Positions 17,001-25,905 of a stretch of 64,000 nt of DNA are shown here, piece after piece. The first letter of the stretch is position 1. Every line of letters begins with the position of its first letter. The stretch is taken from assembly GCF_030160395.1 (NCBI RefSeq), contig NZ_BSOG01000002.1, forward strand, positions 186,001 to 250,000. Reading direction: 5' to 3'. The position numbers and the translations under genes are program-made. The stretch comes from Chitinimonas prasina. Lineage in GTDB: Bacteria; Pseudomonadota; Gammaproteobacteria; Burkholderiales; Chitinimonadaceae. Below the pieces are notes generated by a model. It saw nothing but the letters and a program-made list of their open reading frames with translations, was not told the origin of the DNA and did no database searches.

Positions 17001-20000
17001 TGGTACCGCCTGCGCCTGGCGAGCCCGGTACGGTACTGCTGCTGTTCGAGCTGGTGCCGGTAGGTACTTTCAGGTCGATGGCATCACTGACGGCGCCGAT
17101 AGCGGCGGCGGCCAGCAGGCCGGTATAGCTGCTATTGTCGACGACGGTATCCTTGCCACCGCCGGCAACCAGGGTTTCGACCTCGCTCTTGATATTGAAG
17201 GTGCCCTGGCCAACCTCGCCCAATAGCCCCAGCGAGTTGCCATAGATCATGGCGCCGTTGATGGTACGTGCCAGGAAGTCTCCACCTATGCCTATGGTGA
17301 CCGAGCCACGTTGTTTGGTGGTGACTACATTGTTGGTATCGGTCCAGGTGCCGGGCGTCGTGATGTTCTGACTGATATTGAGGTTGCCACCGATGGAGAG
17401 CGAGACGTTGTTGGTATTGTAGGTAGGCGGCTTGGGTGGCGTGGTGGTGCTATCGGCTGGGGCGACGATGGTATTGGACGTGGTACGTATGCCATTGATG
17501 CCGCCCACCGTGCCGATGGTGACGGTATTGCCCGTACGTGGCGCGCCAGTATAGAAGAACGAACCATTGAGCGAAGCTGCCAGGACATCAATCTGGTTGT
17601 TGGCGTTGCTGAGGCTGACGGTATTGACCTTGCTGCTGCTGCCCTGGTCTTTTACCACCAGCGAGCCGGCGACGATGGAGCCGGCTGTTTCGCCGGCGAC
17701 ATTGCGCTGCAGTACACCGCCTTGATCCAGTTCCAGCGTCAGCTGCCCGCCGCCGAGGTTGACGTTGTTGTCTATCTTCAGGCTGGCCGGGTTGGCGGCA
17801 TCGCCAAATGGCTTGCTGTAATCGGGCGTGGCAGTGGGCGAACCGGTGCGCAGGCTGAGGTTGCCACCCTGGGTGGATATCCCTATGACCCAGTTCCAGA
17901 CGTTGCCTACCGCCAGCTCGTCCTTGTCACGGAAGGTGATGGAACCGTTGCTGGTGTCGGCTGCCAATACATTCACGTCATTGCCGGCAGAAGCCAGATT
18001 GAAATTGCCGGTGCCTTTCAGCATCAGGCCATCGGCAATGATGCTGCCGCCAGACTGATTTAGTCCGGCATTGGCACCCGCCAGGAAAAAGCCGGTGCCG
18101 GAGCCCAGGTTGACATCCTGGGCAAAGGTAATGCCGTTGTTGTTGTAAACCTGTAGCGAGCCATTGCCGCTGGTATAGCCGTTCACGCCGGCCACAGAAC
18201 CCAGGCTGATGGCCGAGTTGCCCGAGTACTGCACACTGCCGCCAGTCAGGCTGGCGGCCAGGGTGCCGATCTGGTTGGTCGAGGTATAGAAGCCAGAACC
18301 ACCATAGCTCAGCAGCCGGAAATAGCCGCTGCCCTTGAGCAGCAGGCCGCTGGCAAACAGGCCGGTGCTGGTCGTGGTCTGCAGGGCGCCGTTGGCCATA
18401 TCCAGGGTGATGCTACCTGATCCGGCGCGGATGTCATGACCCAGCGAGGCCGAAGCGGAAGACTTGAGGGTGATGTTGCCGTTGCCGGAGTTCAGCTTGC
18501 CGATATTGAGCGCGCCGCTGCCCAGTGCCTGCAGCGTAATGCTGCCGCCTGCCGTGCGTATCTCGTCATTGACGTCTTCGTATCGTATGCCGCCCGACTG
18601 CGTAGAGGTGATGCGCAGGCTGCCTGCGCTGGTCTGCTTCATGTTGAGCAGGTTGTCGGTCAGATCCTTCAGGAGAATCTCGCCGGCGGCCTCGATGACC
18701 ACATTGGTATTGGCAGCCAGGCCTTCCAGCGTCTGTTCGGCCAGCGTGTTGGGATTGGTATCTGGGTCGGCAGCAAACAGGGTGCCATCGGCCACGCTGC
18801 CGGCCTGGTCGCCGGTTGCTGCTGCGCCATTGGTAATGGTCAGGCTGCTTGGGTCCAGCAATAGTGAGCCGGTGTTGCCGTTGGCTGCGGTGGTATTCAC
18901 CGTGCCATTGAATGCCAGCTTGTCCTTGCCAGAGACCTCGACCGCACCCCCATTACCCGCCAGCGCCCCCCCTTGGGCGCTGATATGGCCAGCAAAGCGG
19001 GTATCGCCATCGGCCCATACCACGACCTTGCCACCGTTGCCCTGCTGGGTCGCATCGGCAAGCAGCTGTGCGCCTGCCTGAACCAGCGTCCGCTGCGCGT
19101 TGGCAACCGAGCCCTTGCCTTGCCAGTCGCCGCCTACCAGTATCTGGCCACCGCCGTGCTGGCCACTGGCATCAAGCCGGGCGGTATCAGTTAATGCAAC
19201 CTGCCGGCCCAATACGGCTATCCTGCCGCCGACGTCGGCACTGCCGCTGGCAGCAACCGTACCTGTCAGTACCGTGGTGGCATCCGATTCCAGCCGAACC
19301 TGACCACCGCTGGCACCGCTGACATCCAGTTGGCCGCTCATGCTCACATTGCCACCGCTGCCTAGCAGTTCTATCTCGCCGTCCTGCCCGGCAACGCCTT
19401 GCGCCCGTATCAGTCCCGCCTGGTTCACTGCACTGCCCGCCAGGGAGCGTGCCGTGCGCGCCGCCATGATGACGCGCCCGCCATCGGCCAGTATCTGGCC
19501 CGAGTTAGCGGCACCAGCCAGCTCACCCAGCGCCTCTTGGCTGAGTGCGTAGCTGATCAGGCCGTCGCCGCCCAGATCCAGCTGCAGTGCATGGCCTGCA
19601 CCCATGAACACACTGCCCAGGCGTGCCTCGATCAGGCCGCGGTTGATGACCCGGTCGCCTGCCAGGGCGATAAAGCCACCATCGGCCGCCCGCAGGCTGC
19701 CGTCGTTGATGACGGTGGCGGCGTTGCCCTTGCCATGAAAGGCATAGCGCCCAGCCAGGAAGTCCTCATTGCGGATGTCCATGGTGGTGGCCAGCAGGCC
19801 GCCGACATCTACCCGCGCGCCAGCGCCAAAGTACACACCGTTGGGGTTGACCAGGAATACGCGCCCGTTGGCCTGCATTTGACCCAGTATCTGGGAGGGA
19901 TCATTGCCTATGACGCGGTTGAGCATGACCGACTGGTTGCCAGGCTGCAGGAAACTCATCAACTGGTCGGCGCTGATGCTGAAACTGCCCCAATTGACGA

Positions 20001-20163
20001 TAGCACGATCACTGGCCTGAGTGACTACCGCCCCATTCGGACTGAAAGTTACATCGCCAGAGACAACGGTGGGTGTGGAGGGAAGTTCGGCCCGGACGGA
20101 CAGTGCCGCCAGGTAAGCCAGCGCAAGCAGGGTGGGCCGGAAGGGCAGGGCTCGTATAGGCAT
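14020..20163 (-). CDS. Two-partner secretion exoprotein (TpsA, filamentous haemagglutinin/HMW-like)
   Basis: A 2047-residue secreted protein. A signal peptide ([20 protein letters not shown] to VRA) is followed by the TPS secretion domain, with [28 protein letters not shown] and [15 protein letters not shown]. Next is a beta-helix body of about 1300 residues with repeated G.I...G..L.L motifs, then [11 protein letters not shown], then about 580 residues almost entirely Gly, Ser and Asp (roughly 14225-15975), ending in a short tail with two Cys 40 residues apart. It should cross the outer membrane through the TpsB encoded directly upstream and act as a surface adhesin. The start at 20163 lies just after the tpsB stop; a longer start within tpsB lacks the signal context. 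Confidence 0.9.
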   Translation of the reverse strand: MPIRALPFRPTLLALAYLAALSVRAELPSTPTVVSGDVTFSPNGAVVTQASDRAIVNWGSFSISADQLMSFLQPGNQSVMLNRVIGNDPSQILGQMQANGRVFLVNPNGVYFGAGARVDVGGLLATTMDIRNEDFLAGRYAFHGKGNAATVINDGSLRAADGGFIALAGDRVINRGLIEARLGSVFMGAGHALQLDLGGDGLISYALSQEALGELAGAANSGQILADGGRVIMAARTARSLAGSAVNQAGLIRAQGVAGQDGEIELLGSGGNVSMSGQLDVSGASGGQVRLESDATTVLTGTVAASGSADVGGRIAVLGRQVALTDTARLDASGQHGGGQILVGGDWQGKGSVANAQRTLVQAGAQLLADATQQGNGGKVVVWADGDTRFAGHISAQGGALAGNGGAVEVSGKDKLAFNGTVNTTAANGNTGSLLLDPSSLTITNGAAATGDQAGSVADGTLFAADPDTNPNTLAEQTLEGLAANTNVVIEAAGEILLKDLTDNLLNMKQTSAGSLRITSTQSGGIRYEDVNDEIRTAGGSITLQALGSGALNIGKLNSGNGNITLKSSASASLGHDIRAGSGSITLDMANGALQTTTSTGLFASGLLLKGSGYFRLLSYGGSGFYTSTNQIGTLAASLTGGSVQYSGNSAISLGSVAGVNGYTSGNGSLQVYNNNGITFAQDVNLGSGTGFFLAGANAGLNQSGGSIIADGLMLKGTGNFNLASAGNDVNVLAADTSNGSITFRDKDELAVGNVWNWVIGISTQGGNLSLRTGSPTATPDYSKPFGDAANPASLKIDNNVNLGGGQLTLELDQGGVLQRNVAGETAGSIVAGSLVVKDQGSSSKVNTVSLSNANNQIDVLAASLNGSFFYTGAPRTGNTVTIGTVGGINGIRTTSNTIVAPADSTTTPPKPPTYNTNNVSLSIGGNLNISQNITTPGTWTDTNNVVTTKQRGSVTIGIGGDFLARTINGAMIYGNSLGLLGEVGQGTFNIKSEVETLVAGGGKDTVVDNSSYTGLLAAAAIGAVSDAIDLKVPTGTSSNSSSTVPGSPGAGGTSSASGGTTTTTEVSLDAVNKPVGNFYLTTGDDLRIIKLNSSGDTLFLRANNMDVVLDAATKNGARIILQPFGLNRTIRVRADDPSNPYAAGVTTDTTYTWETLLKFTNLTSTFYFGARPYSLTDPIAAGQIGAYSGFIRIGDNGKANLSYRSISAQTSGDIQVDQIGRLYNLRLLGRNLLVNGFETFGDQIHLISDTLVMNGDSSQYISADNVKIVLRNLGDQTIWVGNRPASAAYGNETEYKADLLNKFNAKGTIIISGTPDMPFGSSPTKYNPVYTDIHVADGSGFNLGTRTLELDTPKSIVVHNTPPTIAYKGNSGQRGATWTGCNAGVASCGATNPEPDSTPDGGDSGDGSGTGGGGSGGNTGPTAGPGSGSGGGSTGSGNGTGGTGGGSGGTGGGGSGSGSGGGSGGGGGSGSGGGGGGSGSGSGSGSGSGGGGGSGSGSGSGSGSGGGSGSGGGSGSGSGSGSGGGGGAGGGSGGGGGDDDGGGAGAGSGGSGSGSGSGSGGGGSGGGSDGTGGGTASGGGSGGAGSGAGTGSGGSGSGSGGGDGSGSGGSGSGGSGGAGGSGSGGSGSGSGDDGDGDGAGAGGAGSGSGNGGSGSGGSGSGSGGDAGGGSAGSGSGDDDGGDGGGAGGSGSGNDGDGGDGSGSGGSGSGDGDGSGSGGGSGGDDGDSDGGAGSGGSGSGDDGSGDGAGGSDGDSGSDDGSGSGGSGDGDGDGGGSGSGSGGGDDDGGGAGSGGSGNGDDGSGDGAGGSDGDDGGDDGSGSGGSGKGDGDGEGSGGGGSGKDDDGDGGAGSGGSGNGDDGDGDGAGGSGGEDGGDDGSGSGGSGKGGDDGDGGGSGGSGNDDDGEGGAGSGGSKGTGGGGDDEGSGGGGGSDDENGAGSGGSGKGTKGDGNGQGDGQGGDDGGRDGGGDGDDGEGNGQADRSLADNGIPCTEMPLNKRPIDEKTAGEIDLSGGRGLVKLRGEGVNVRKDCEHKPAKDQAAPIKTAAR
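14450..14976 (-). repeat. Three tandem ~177-base repeats in the Gly/Ser/Asp region of tpsA
   Basis: Within the low-complexity part of TpsA, three consecutive units of 58-59 residues can be aligned, at about 14804-14976, 14627-14803 and 14450-14626. Each begins GGAGSGGSG, continues with GDDG.GDGAGGS, then [10 protein letters not shown], and ends in DDDG. Unit boundaries are approximate. Further N-terminal the same words recur in shorter, less regular order. Confidence 0.7.
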
Positions 20164-20165
20164 GA

Positions 20166-21857
20166 TCAGAAGCTCGCGCTCAGGTTGAACCACAGGCGGC
20201 CTTGCTTGCCGTCGTCAGCCCGATAGTTGTTCATTGCGGCGTGTGCATATTCCACTTTAACCGTGCTATTGCTGGTGGGGTACACCGTCAGTCCGACACC
20301 TACGGCACCCAGCTCGTCGCTGCCATTGCGAAAGCCGCGCTGCTTGTAGATGACCCGTCCGTAATCGGCAAACACGCTGGCCTGTGCAGCACGACCGAAT
20401 AGGGCGATCTGGCGTCTGGCCTCCAGCGTCAGTGCTTCGCCGCTGTCGCCACGCATCTCGGATGGCCTGTAAGCACGCACGCTATCTGGGCCACCGATAT
20501 CAAACTTGTCGCTATCTGGCAGGGTATTGCGGCTGTAGACCCACTGGGCTTTGACGAATACATCCCACTGCTTGCTCAGAGCCGCCGTGGCATCGGCATA
20601 CGCCTCCAAACGCAGGCGCTCGGCATTCTGCTGCCCAGGCTTGGGTGGGACGATGACCAGCGGGGGATCGTTGGGGTTGACCGGGGGAATGGTGATGCCT
20701 GGGTCGGCTGGTTCGTAGCGACGGCCATTGCTGGAGGCGGTCAGGCGCCAATTCCAGGCGGAACCATCCTGGTCGAACCAGCGTTCCCGCCAGGTCAGGC
20801 TAGCCAGAGCCAGGTATTTGCGCGAGACGGTGACACCTAGTGCATTCTGCTGCAGTTCGCGGTAGTTATAGCCCAGGCCCAGGCTGCGATCCCGCTCGCG
20901 CGAGCGTAACAGGGGATAGCTGTAGAGCAGCTCGGAGGTCTCGACCTCTCCCTGCAGCGCCAAGGGCGCCAAGGCACCGCCCACGTCATAATTCACACGG
21001 GAATGATTCAGACTGAGGCGTGCGCCTTGATCGCCAATAGGCAGGCTGTAAGAAAGCTTGCCGTATTTGAGCAGATCGCGCTCGCTGAGGATGGCACGCA
21101 GGCTTAGCTGGTCGCCATAACCCAATGGATTGTTGAAGTTGGCCGTCATGTCCAGCCGTGTCTGGCCGATTTCCTTGCGGGCGCCGTTGGTGAGGGCTGC
21201 ATCGAAGCTGAAGCGCTTTTCCTCCACCTGTATCAGCAGGTCGCTGCTACCGTACTGCTTGCCCGACACCAAGGTAGCGCGGGCACGCAGTCCAGGCTGG
21301 TCGTTTAGCAACAGCAGCTTGTTCTCCAGTGGGGCCTGGGCAATGGCTTGCCCTGCCGGCAGTTCGCCACCGAATTCCAGCAGAAACTGTGTACCGTAGC
21401 TGCTATTGCCTGCGACCCTGACCTCTCCCAGCACCCCTTCGACCACATCTATGCGCACCAAGCCATCTGTTACCCGCTGGGCCGGCACCAGTGCGCGTGC
21501 CAGCGGGTAGCCCGCCTGCTGGTAGTGTTCGCTGACAGCATCGGCGGCGCGGCCCAGATCGTAGAGATTGAGTTCACGATCCAGAAAACGCTCTAACACA
21601 CGCTTCAGACGGAATTCCGATATCACCTTGTTGCCACGGAAATCGAAACCATTGACGCGAAAGCGCCGCCCCTTGGGATCGTGCTCGCTAGCACCGTCGT
21701 CACGCCGGAACAGCACCTCGGCCGGTGGCCTGGGTGCGGCTTCCGGCCGCTTGAGCGACCGTTCCACGCTACCTGGCGAGGGCAGGGCAGCTGGGTCTGC
21801 TGCCAGGGCGGGAATACTGGCAAGCAGGACGATGCTGGGCAGGTGTCGTGGGTTCAA
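20166..21857 (-). CDS. Two-partner secretion transporter (TpsB, ShlB/FhaC/HecB family)
   Basis: A 563-residue outer-membrane protein with signal peptide MNPRHLPSIVLLASIPALAA. A POTRA_2-type region at about residues 65-150 (FDFRGNKVISEFRLKRVLER, YQQAGYPLARALVPAQ, VRIDVVEGVLGEVRV) is followed by a 16-strand barrel ending in Phe (FNLSASF). The conserved barrel motif near residue 460 reads DSVRAYRPSEM, where many relatives have VRGY. It recognises the TPS domain of the partner and exports it. tpsA starts 2 bases after this stop, so the two form an operon. Confidence 0.92.
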   Translation of the reverse strand: MNPRHLPSIVLLASIPALAADPAALPSPGSVERSLKRPEAAPRPPAEVLFRRDDGASEHDPKGRRFRVNGFDFRGNKVISEFRLKRVLERFLDRELNLYDLGRAADAVSEHYQQAGYPLARALVPAQRVTDGLVRIDVVEGVLGEVRVAGNSSYGTQFLLEFGGELPAGQAIAQAPLENKLLLLNDQPGLRARATLVSGKQYGSSDLLIQVEEKRFSFDAALTNGARKEIGQTRLDMTANFNNPLGYGDQLSLRAILSERDLLKYGKLSYSLPIGDQGARLSLNHSRVNYDVGGALAPLALQGEVETSELLYSYPLLRSRERDRSLGLGYNYRELQQNALGVTVSRKYLALASLTWRERWFDQDGSAWNWRLTASSNGRRYEPADPGITIPPVNPNDPPLVIVPPKPGQQNAERLRLEAYADATAALSKQWDVFVKAQWVYSRNTLPDSDKFDIGGPDSVRAYRPSEMRGDSGEALTLEARRQIALFGRAAQASVFADYGRVIYKQRGFRNGSDELGAVGVGLTVYPTSNSTVKVEYAHAAMNNYRADDGKQGRLWFNLSASF

Positions 21858-21896
21858 GATGGTGGCTATCCAGAAAGCAGGTTCAACGTAGCATGA

Positions 21897-21915
21897 TAGG
21901 CGACAGCGTCGCCTA
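21897..21915 (-). terminator. Hairpin after the cyclase gene
   Basis: TAGGCGAC (21897-21904) pairs perfectly with GTCGCCTA (21908-21915) around a 3-base loop, 33 bases beyond the cyclase stop. No T-run follows, so its strength as a terminator is uncertain. Confidence 0.4.
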
Positions 21916-21947
21916 GCCCATGGTGAATCGTACCCGGCAGCCGTGTT

Positions 21948-23774
21948 TCAGCTAGCCCGCGACACTGAGTACACCTCGATGGCCTCGCGCCGCCCTTTGA
22001 GCTTGTGCTGCCCCATGCCTTCAACCTGTGCCTCGGGCCGGTAGCGTATGCCTTCAAAAGTGCTGGGGTTGATCAGGATGTCGCGGCGCAGCTCCTTGGT
22101 CAGCGCCTCCAGCCTTGCGGCCACATTTACGGCATCCCCAATCACCGTATAGAGGAAACGGTCCATGGAGCCGACCTGGCCAGCGATCACCTCGCCGGTG
22201 CTGATGCCTATGCCGCTCTCCAGGCGAATTTCACCGCGCATCTCGCGCAGGTCGTTGAGCTTGCCCAGGCGATCCCGCATGTCAAAGGCGGCGGCGACAG
22301 CCGCCCACTCACGGCCCGGTGCTGCGATCGGCGCGCCGAAGATCACCACGATAGCGTCGCCTATGAAGTTGTTGATGTAGCCCCCCCAGGGTTTGACCGC
22401 TTCTGCCATCTCCGACAGGTATTCGTTGAGGAAGCTGACCACCTGCTCGGGCGTCATCTGCTCCGATAACGTGGAGAAATCGCGGATATCGGAGAACAGC
22501 ACCGTGACCTTGAGGCTTTCGCCACCCAGCTTGACCTCGCCTGACAGCAGTTTCTCCCGTACCTCGGGCGACACCACCCGACCAAAGATATCGCGCTCCC
22601 GCTCCCGCTCCTGCACGCTGCGCACCATGTCGTTAAAGGTATTGGCGAGCGAGCCCATTTCATCCTGCCAGTAGGGTAAGGCCTTGGCCTGCTCGTAATC
22701 TCCCGCCCGCATGGCTTCTGCGGCATGGGCCAGGGAGTGCACCGGGCGCATCAGCAGGCGGGACAGCCCGAAAGCCGCCAGGATGCAGAGGGCGCCTATG
22801 CCCAGAACACCCAGGACAACATGCCAGGAGAGCCGGTTAAGTGGGGCTGCAAACACGGACTGCGGCTCGTTCACGCCTACCACCCAGCGGTGCCGGGCTG
22901 GCGCATAGCCGGCAATTTCAGGCTGGCCGCTATAGGGCGAAAAATAGGCGACGCTGCCGGGTTGCGAAGCAGGCACCATCGCACGGGCCAGGTCGGTCAG
23001 GTTCAGCGACTCGATGCGGTCCAGCATGAACTGCCGTTCCTTGACGATACGCTGCTCCACCGGCGGCGGCAGCTTGGTCAGGCTGCGGTACAACAGCTTG
23101 TCGTCCGGGTGGTAAACCAGCATGCCTTCACGATTGGTGAGGAAGGCATAACGGCTGCTGCTGGATCGGGCTGACTGCAGAATGCCGGTCACTGCCTCTC
23201 CACGCAGCTTCAGCACGGCCACGCCAGCCGTCCTGCCCTCGGGGTTGGGGATAGGGGCGGAGAAGAATACGCCGGGTTGGCGGGTGACAGCGCCAACTTC
23301 GATATCGGAGATGTACAGGCTGCCGCCTATGGCCTGCTTGAAGTAATCACGGAAGTGAAAATCCCGCCCCAGGAACTGTGGATGGCTGGCGACGAGGACA
23401 TTGCCCTTGTCGTCTAGCACCATCAGTAACTCGATGTCGCTGTTGGAGTTGGCAATTTTGCCTAGCTCTGTCTCTACTGCCAGGCGGTTAGCTGGGTTAG
23501 GATCAACGATTAACTTGGTCACGGCCTCATGCACAGCCATGTAAACCAGGAAGTGCTGGCTATCAAGTATCAGTTGGTCCAGCCTACCGGCGAGACTGGC
23601 CGCCAGTTGTTGCAGATTCCGATGTTCGGTTGCTTCCAGGCTGGCAAGGCTACCCTTGAGGGTATAGCTTGAAGCCACCAACATGGGCAACAGGCTGAAT
23701 AACAGCAGCAAGGCCGCCAGTTTGGCGGCTATGGGCCAGGTGGTCGGGTGGAATGCGCGGGTGGGCGTCTTCAT
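21948..23774 (-). CDS. Membrane-bound class III adenylate/guanylate cyclase with Cache sensor and HAMP
   Basis: A 608-residue receptor cyclase. A helix at about residues 14-37 is followed by a periplasmic double-Cache-like sensor (YLFS-type region with IELLMVLDDKGNVLVASHPQ and DIEVGAVTRQPGVFFSAPIP), a second helix near 320 (VVLGVLGIGALCILAAFGL), a HAMP linker, and a C-terminal class III cyclase domain. The metal-binding Asp residues are in VLFSDIRDFSTLSEQMTPEQ and NNFIGDAIVVIFGAP; VIGDAVNVAARLEALTKEL gives the nucleotide-binding half. It probably makes cAMP on sensing a periplasmic ligand; cGMP cannot be excluded by eye. Two cyclic-nucleotide-binding proteins are encoded divergently next door, a likely output. 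Confidence 0.9.
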   Translation of the reverse strand: MKTPTRAFHPTTWPIAAKLAALLLLFSLLPMLVASSYTLKGSLASLEATEHRNLQQLAASLAGRLDQLILDSQHFLVYMAVHEAVTKLIVDPNPANRLAVETELGKIANSNSDIELLMVLDDKGNVLVASHPQFLGRDFHFRDYFKQAIGGSLYISDIEVGAVTRQPGVFFSAPIPNPEGRTAGVAVLKLRGEAVTGILQSARSSSSRYAFLTNREGMLVYHPDDKLLYRSLTKLPPPVEQRIVKERQFMLDRIESLNLTDLARAMVPASQPGSVAYFSPYSGQPEIAGYAPARHRWVVGVNEPQSVFAAPLNRLSWHVVLGVLGIGALCILAAFGLSRLLMRPVHSLAHAAEAMRAGDYEQAKALPYWQDEMGSLANTFNDMVRSVQERERERDIFGRVVSPEVREKLLSGEVKLGGESLKVTVLFSDIRDFSTLSEQMTPEQVVSFLNEYLSEMAEAVKPWGGYINNFIGDAIVVIFGAPIAAPGREWAAVAAAFDMRDRLGKLNDLREMRGEIRLESGIGISTGEVIAGQVGSMDRFLYTVIGDAVNVAARLEALTKELRRDILINPSTFEGIRYRPEAQVEGMGQHKLKGRREAIEVYSVSRAS

Positions 23775-23940
23775 CTTCGCTTTCGGCGGGGCGGACCGGC
23801 TTAGGGACCATCAGTTACGCATCACTCATTGAACCTTGTAGCGCATAAATGGCTGTTCTGCTTGCTGGCGTAGTCTAACGGCGCGGGCTATACATTATCG
23901 GGCTGTCTGGGAACATATACTCGAAGAAAGTGGTATCCCC

Positions 23941-24393
23941 ATGAAACAACTCTTTGTACGCACCTTCCCGGCACTGGCGGCAGAGTTGGGCGACAACAAT
24001 ATAGACAGCCTGCTGGCGGCATGTCGACTGGTTGAATTGGCGCCAGACCGAAAACTGTTTCGTGACCGGATGCCGGTGGAGTCGCTCTATCTGATACTGG
24101 AAGGCGAATTGTCGGTATCGCTGGAAGAAGGCGACAAGGCCTTCTCGCTGGGCACGGCGGGGCCGGGACAATGGCTGGGGGAAGTCTCGGTGCTGTCCGG
24201 CAGCATGCTGGGTAGTGCGACGGTGACGACCCTGACCCCAGTCAGCGCGCTCAAACTGCATTTTCAGGACTTTGACCGTTTGATACGCGACAACGACCAC
24301 ATCGCCAATGCCTTGTTGTCCGATCTGATCGGCCTGCTGGCTGCGCGCTTGCGCATCTCTGCTGCTGCCATCGGTAAGTTGGCGGGGAAATAA
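23941..24393 (+). CDS. Single-domain cyclic nucleotide-binding protein
   Basis: A 150-residue protein made of a CRP-type cNMP-binding domain: FRDRMPVESLYLILEGELSV, GPGQWLGEVSVLSG, then SALKLHFQDFDRLI. There is no helix-turn-helix, so it is not a classical CRP regulator. The phosphate-binding cassette region GEVSVLSGSMLGSATV lacks the canonical RxA arrangement, so ligand binding is uncertain. It is divergent from the cyclase and followed 2 bases later by a related gene. It may act as a signalling adaptor. Confidence 0.82.
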   Translation: MKQLFVRTFPALAAELGDNNIDSLLAACRLVELAPDRKLFRDRMPVESLYLILEGELSVSLEEGDKAFSLGTAGPGQWLGEVSVLSGSMLGSATVTTLTPVSALKLHFQDFDRLIRDNDHIANALLSDLIGLLAARLRISAAAIGKLAGK

Positions 24394-24395
24394 TT

Positions 24396-24851
24396 ATGGA
24401 ACTGAAACCGTTTTTGCGTAACCTGCCGGCCTTTGAGGCCTACAACGATCAGTACACCGATGCCCTGATAGCGGCCCTGGAGGTGGAGGACTGTCCCGAT
24501 GGTTTTGTCTTTGTCCATCAAGGCGGATACGGCGGGGCCATGTTCATCATCCTTGAGGGCTCAGTCGGCATCATCCGCCGTGACAGGCCCAACGAGACCG
24601 ACTACGACGTGCGCGACCTGCGTGAAGGGGAAATCTTCGGCCTGTTGTCCTTGGTGGACGATATGCCGGCTGCCGCCACATGCGTAGCCCATGGCCCGGT
24701 CAAGATCGCAGCCCTGACCCAGGATGGCTTTCATAGCCTGTTTCAATCAGCCCCCCCCATCTGCCATCAGCTGCAATTCATGATCGCGGTGCAACTGGCG
24801 CGAGATTTGCAGGAACAGAATGAGTTTCTGCGTCGGCATATGGCGCAATGA
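24396..24851 (+). CDS. Single-domain cyclic nucleotide-binding protein, second copy
   Basis: A 151-residue relative of the preceding protein: FVFVHQGGYGGAMFIILEGS, then LREGEIFGLLSLVDDMPAAATCVAHG, keeping GE.FG and the AA..A segment of the phosphate-binding cassette, which is closer to cAMP binders than the upstream copy. The C-terminus is a helix (LARDLQEQNEFLRR) with no DNA-binding domain. The two genes are 2 bases apart and are probably one transcript. The tandem could form a heterodimer in which one subunit binds nucleotide. Confidence 0.82.
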   Translation: MELKPFLRNLPAFEAYNDQYTDALIAALEVEDCPDGFVFVHQGGYGGAMFIILEGSVGIIRRDRPNETDYDVRDLREGEIFGLLSLVDDMPAAATCVAHGPVKIAALTQDGFHSLFQSAPPICHQLQFMIAVQLARDLQEQNEFLRRHMAQ

Positions 24852-24868
24852 TCAGGCGCGCCCGGGCT

Positions 24869-24891
24869 TTACCGGGCGGGCTGCCCGGTAA
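24869..24891. terminator. Hairpin between convergent genes
   Basis: TTACCGGGC (24869-24877) and GCCCGGTAA (24883-24891) form a perfect 9-base stem with loop GGGCT. It lies between the end of the second cNMP-binding gene (24851) and the end of the convergent binding-protein gene (24898). Confidence 0.5.
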
Positions 24892-24897
24892 TCTCAA

Positions 24898-25905
24898 TTA
24901 GGTTGGTGCCGCACCCACGATCTCGGCATAGCGCAATAGTGCGAGCGGCGGGTAACGGCGTAGCTGGCGGGCACTCTGGATGTTGACCAAATAAGTAAAG
25001 CGGGCAAGCGTGTCGAGCGGTAGCTCGCTCGCCTTGCGTTTGCCGCTCAGTATCTGCTCGGCCTTGTAGCCGGCAAATTGCCCTGCCGCATAGTAGGGGC
25101 TGACCAGCCCAGCCAGGGCGCCGCCTTGGCGCACCGGCTCTTCGGTCGCCGCAAACACTGGCACCCCAGCGACCTGAGCCTGCGTCACTGCGGCAGCGGC
25201 ATGGGCGATCAGGAAGGAATCCGAAGGTAGGTAGAGCCAATCTGGCTTGTCTGTCAGTAGCTCAGTCAAGGTACTGGCAAGCCCCTGGACGGTGGGTTTG
25301 CCATCGGCGTCGGTCTTGATGCCTTCGACCTTGACTGTGGCGCCCGCCTGTTGCGCCAGCTTGGTCAGCCTGGCCGATGCCAACACCGAATTCTTCTCGT
25401 TCTGGCTGTAAACAATGGCGATGCGCTTGGCCGTGCCAAACCGCAGCATGGCTTGCCACTGCGCCTCGGGCGGGGCCAGATGGCTCACCCCGGTGAGATT
25501 ACGCAGACTGGAGCGGGTATCCGGCGCCAGGCCGGCACCAACCGGGTCGGCCACGATATTGAAGACGACGGGGATGTCGGCGATATGCCGGCTGGGGTCG
25601 CGCTGGGCAAAGCTGCCTACCGTTTCGGCCGTGACTGTCGTGCCGAATGTGTAGATCAGGTCTGGCCTGAGCGCTTTGGCCTCGGCCACCATGGCGGGCA
25701 GCTTGGCCTTGTCGCTGCCGGCATCGCGGATGATGAAATCGACCGGCTGCTGGCGTTGCAGGTAGTCCATGAAGCCGCGCTCTGCTTCGGTCACACCTCG
25801 GTAAAGCAGCAGCATGACCTTATGCCGCCGATCTGCCGCCAAGGCGGGTAGCAGGGGCGCCAGGCCTAGACTCAGCCCGGCTTGTAGCAAGATGCGGCGC
25901 TTCAT
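24898..25905 (-). CDS. Orphan ABC-type substrate-binding protein (PF04392-like)
   Basis: A 335-residue periplasmic protein. MKRRILLQAGLSLGLAPLLP is a signal peptide of Sec or Tat type (only RR, without the full Tat motif). The body matches the ABC transporter substrate-binding family that includes TrpX-like proteins: DLIYTFGTTVTAETVGSFAQ, IPVVFNIVADPVGAG, NLTGVSHL, AIVYSQNEKNS and GVPVFAATEEPVRQGGALAG. No ABC permease or ATPase lies next to it. Its start overlaps the stop of the sensor-MFS gene (ATGA), so it more likely feeds ligand to that protein or acts as its sensor partner. Confidence 0.85.
   Translation of the reverse strand: MKRRILLQAGLSLGLAPLLPALAADRRHKVMLLLYRGVTEAERGFMDYLQRQQPVDFIIRDAGSDKAKLPAMVAEAKALRPDLIYTFGTTVTAETVGSFAQRDPSRHIADIPVVFNIVADPVGAGLAPDTRSSLRNLTGVSHLAPPEAQWQAMLRFGTAKRIAIVYSQNEKNSVLASARLTKLAQQAGATVKVEGIKTDADGKPTVQGLASTLTELLTDKPDWLYLPSDSFLIAHAAAAVTQAQVAGVPVFAATEEPVRQGGALAGLVSPYYAAGQFAGYKAEQILSGKRKASELPLDTLARFTYLVNIQSARQLRRYPPLALLRYAEIVGAAPT

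Noticed and set aside
16084-20226. Several long + strand frames (380, 250 and 275 residues) opposite the beta-helix part of tpsA.
   Set aside because: They follow the third-codon bias of the repeated tpsA sequence, and contain no recognisable motif or start signal.
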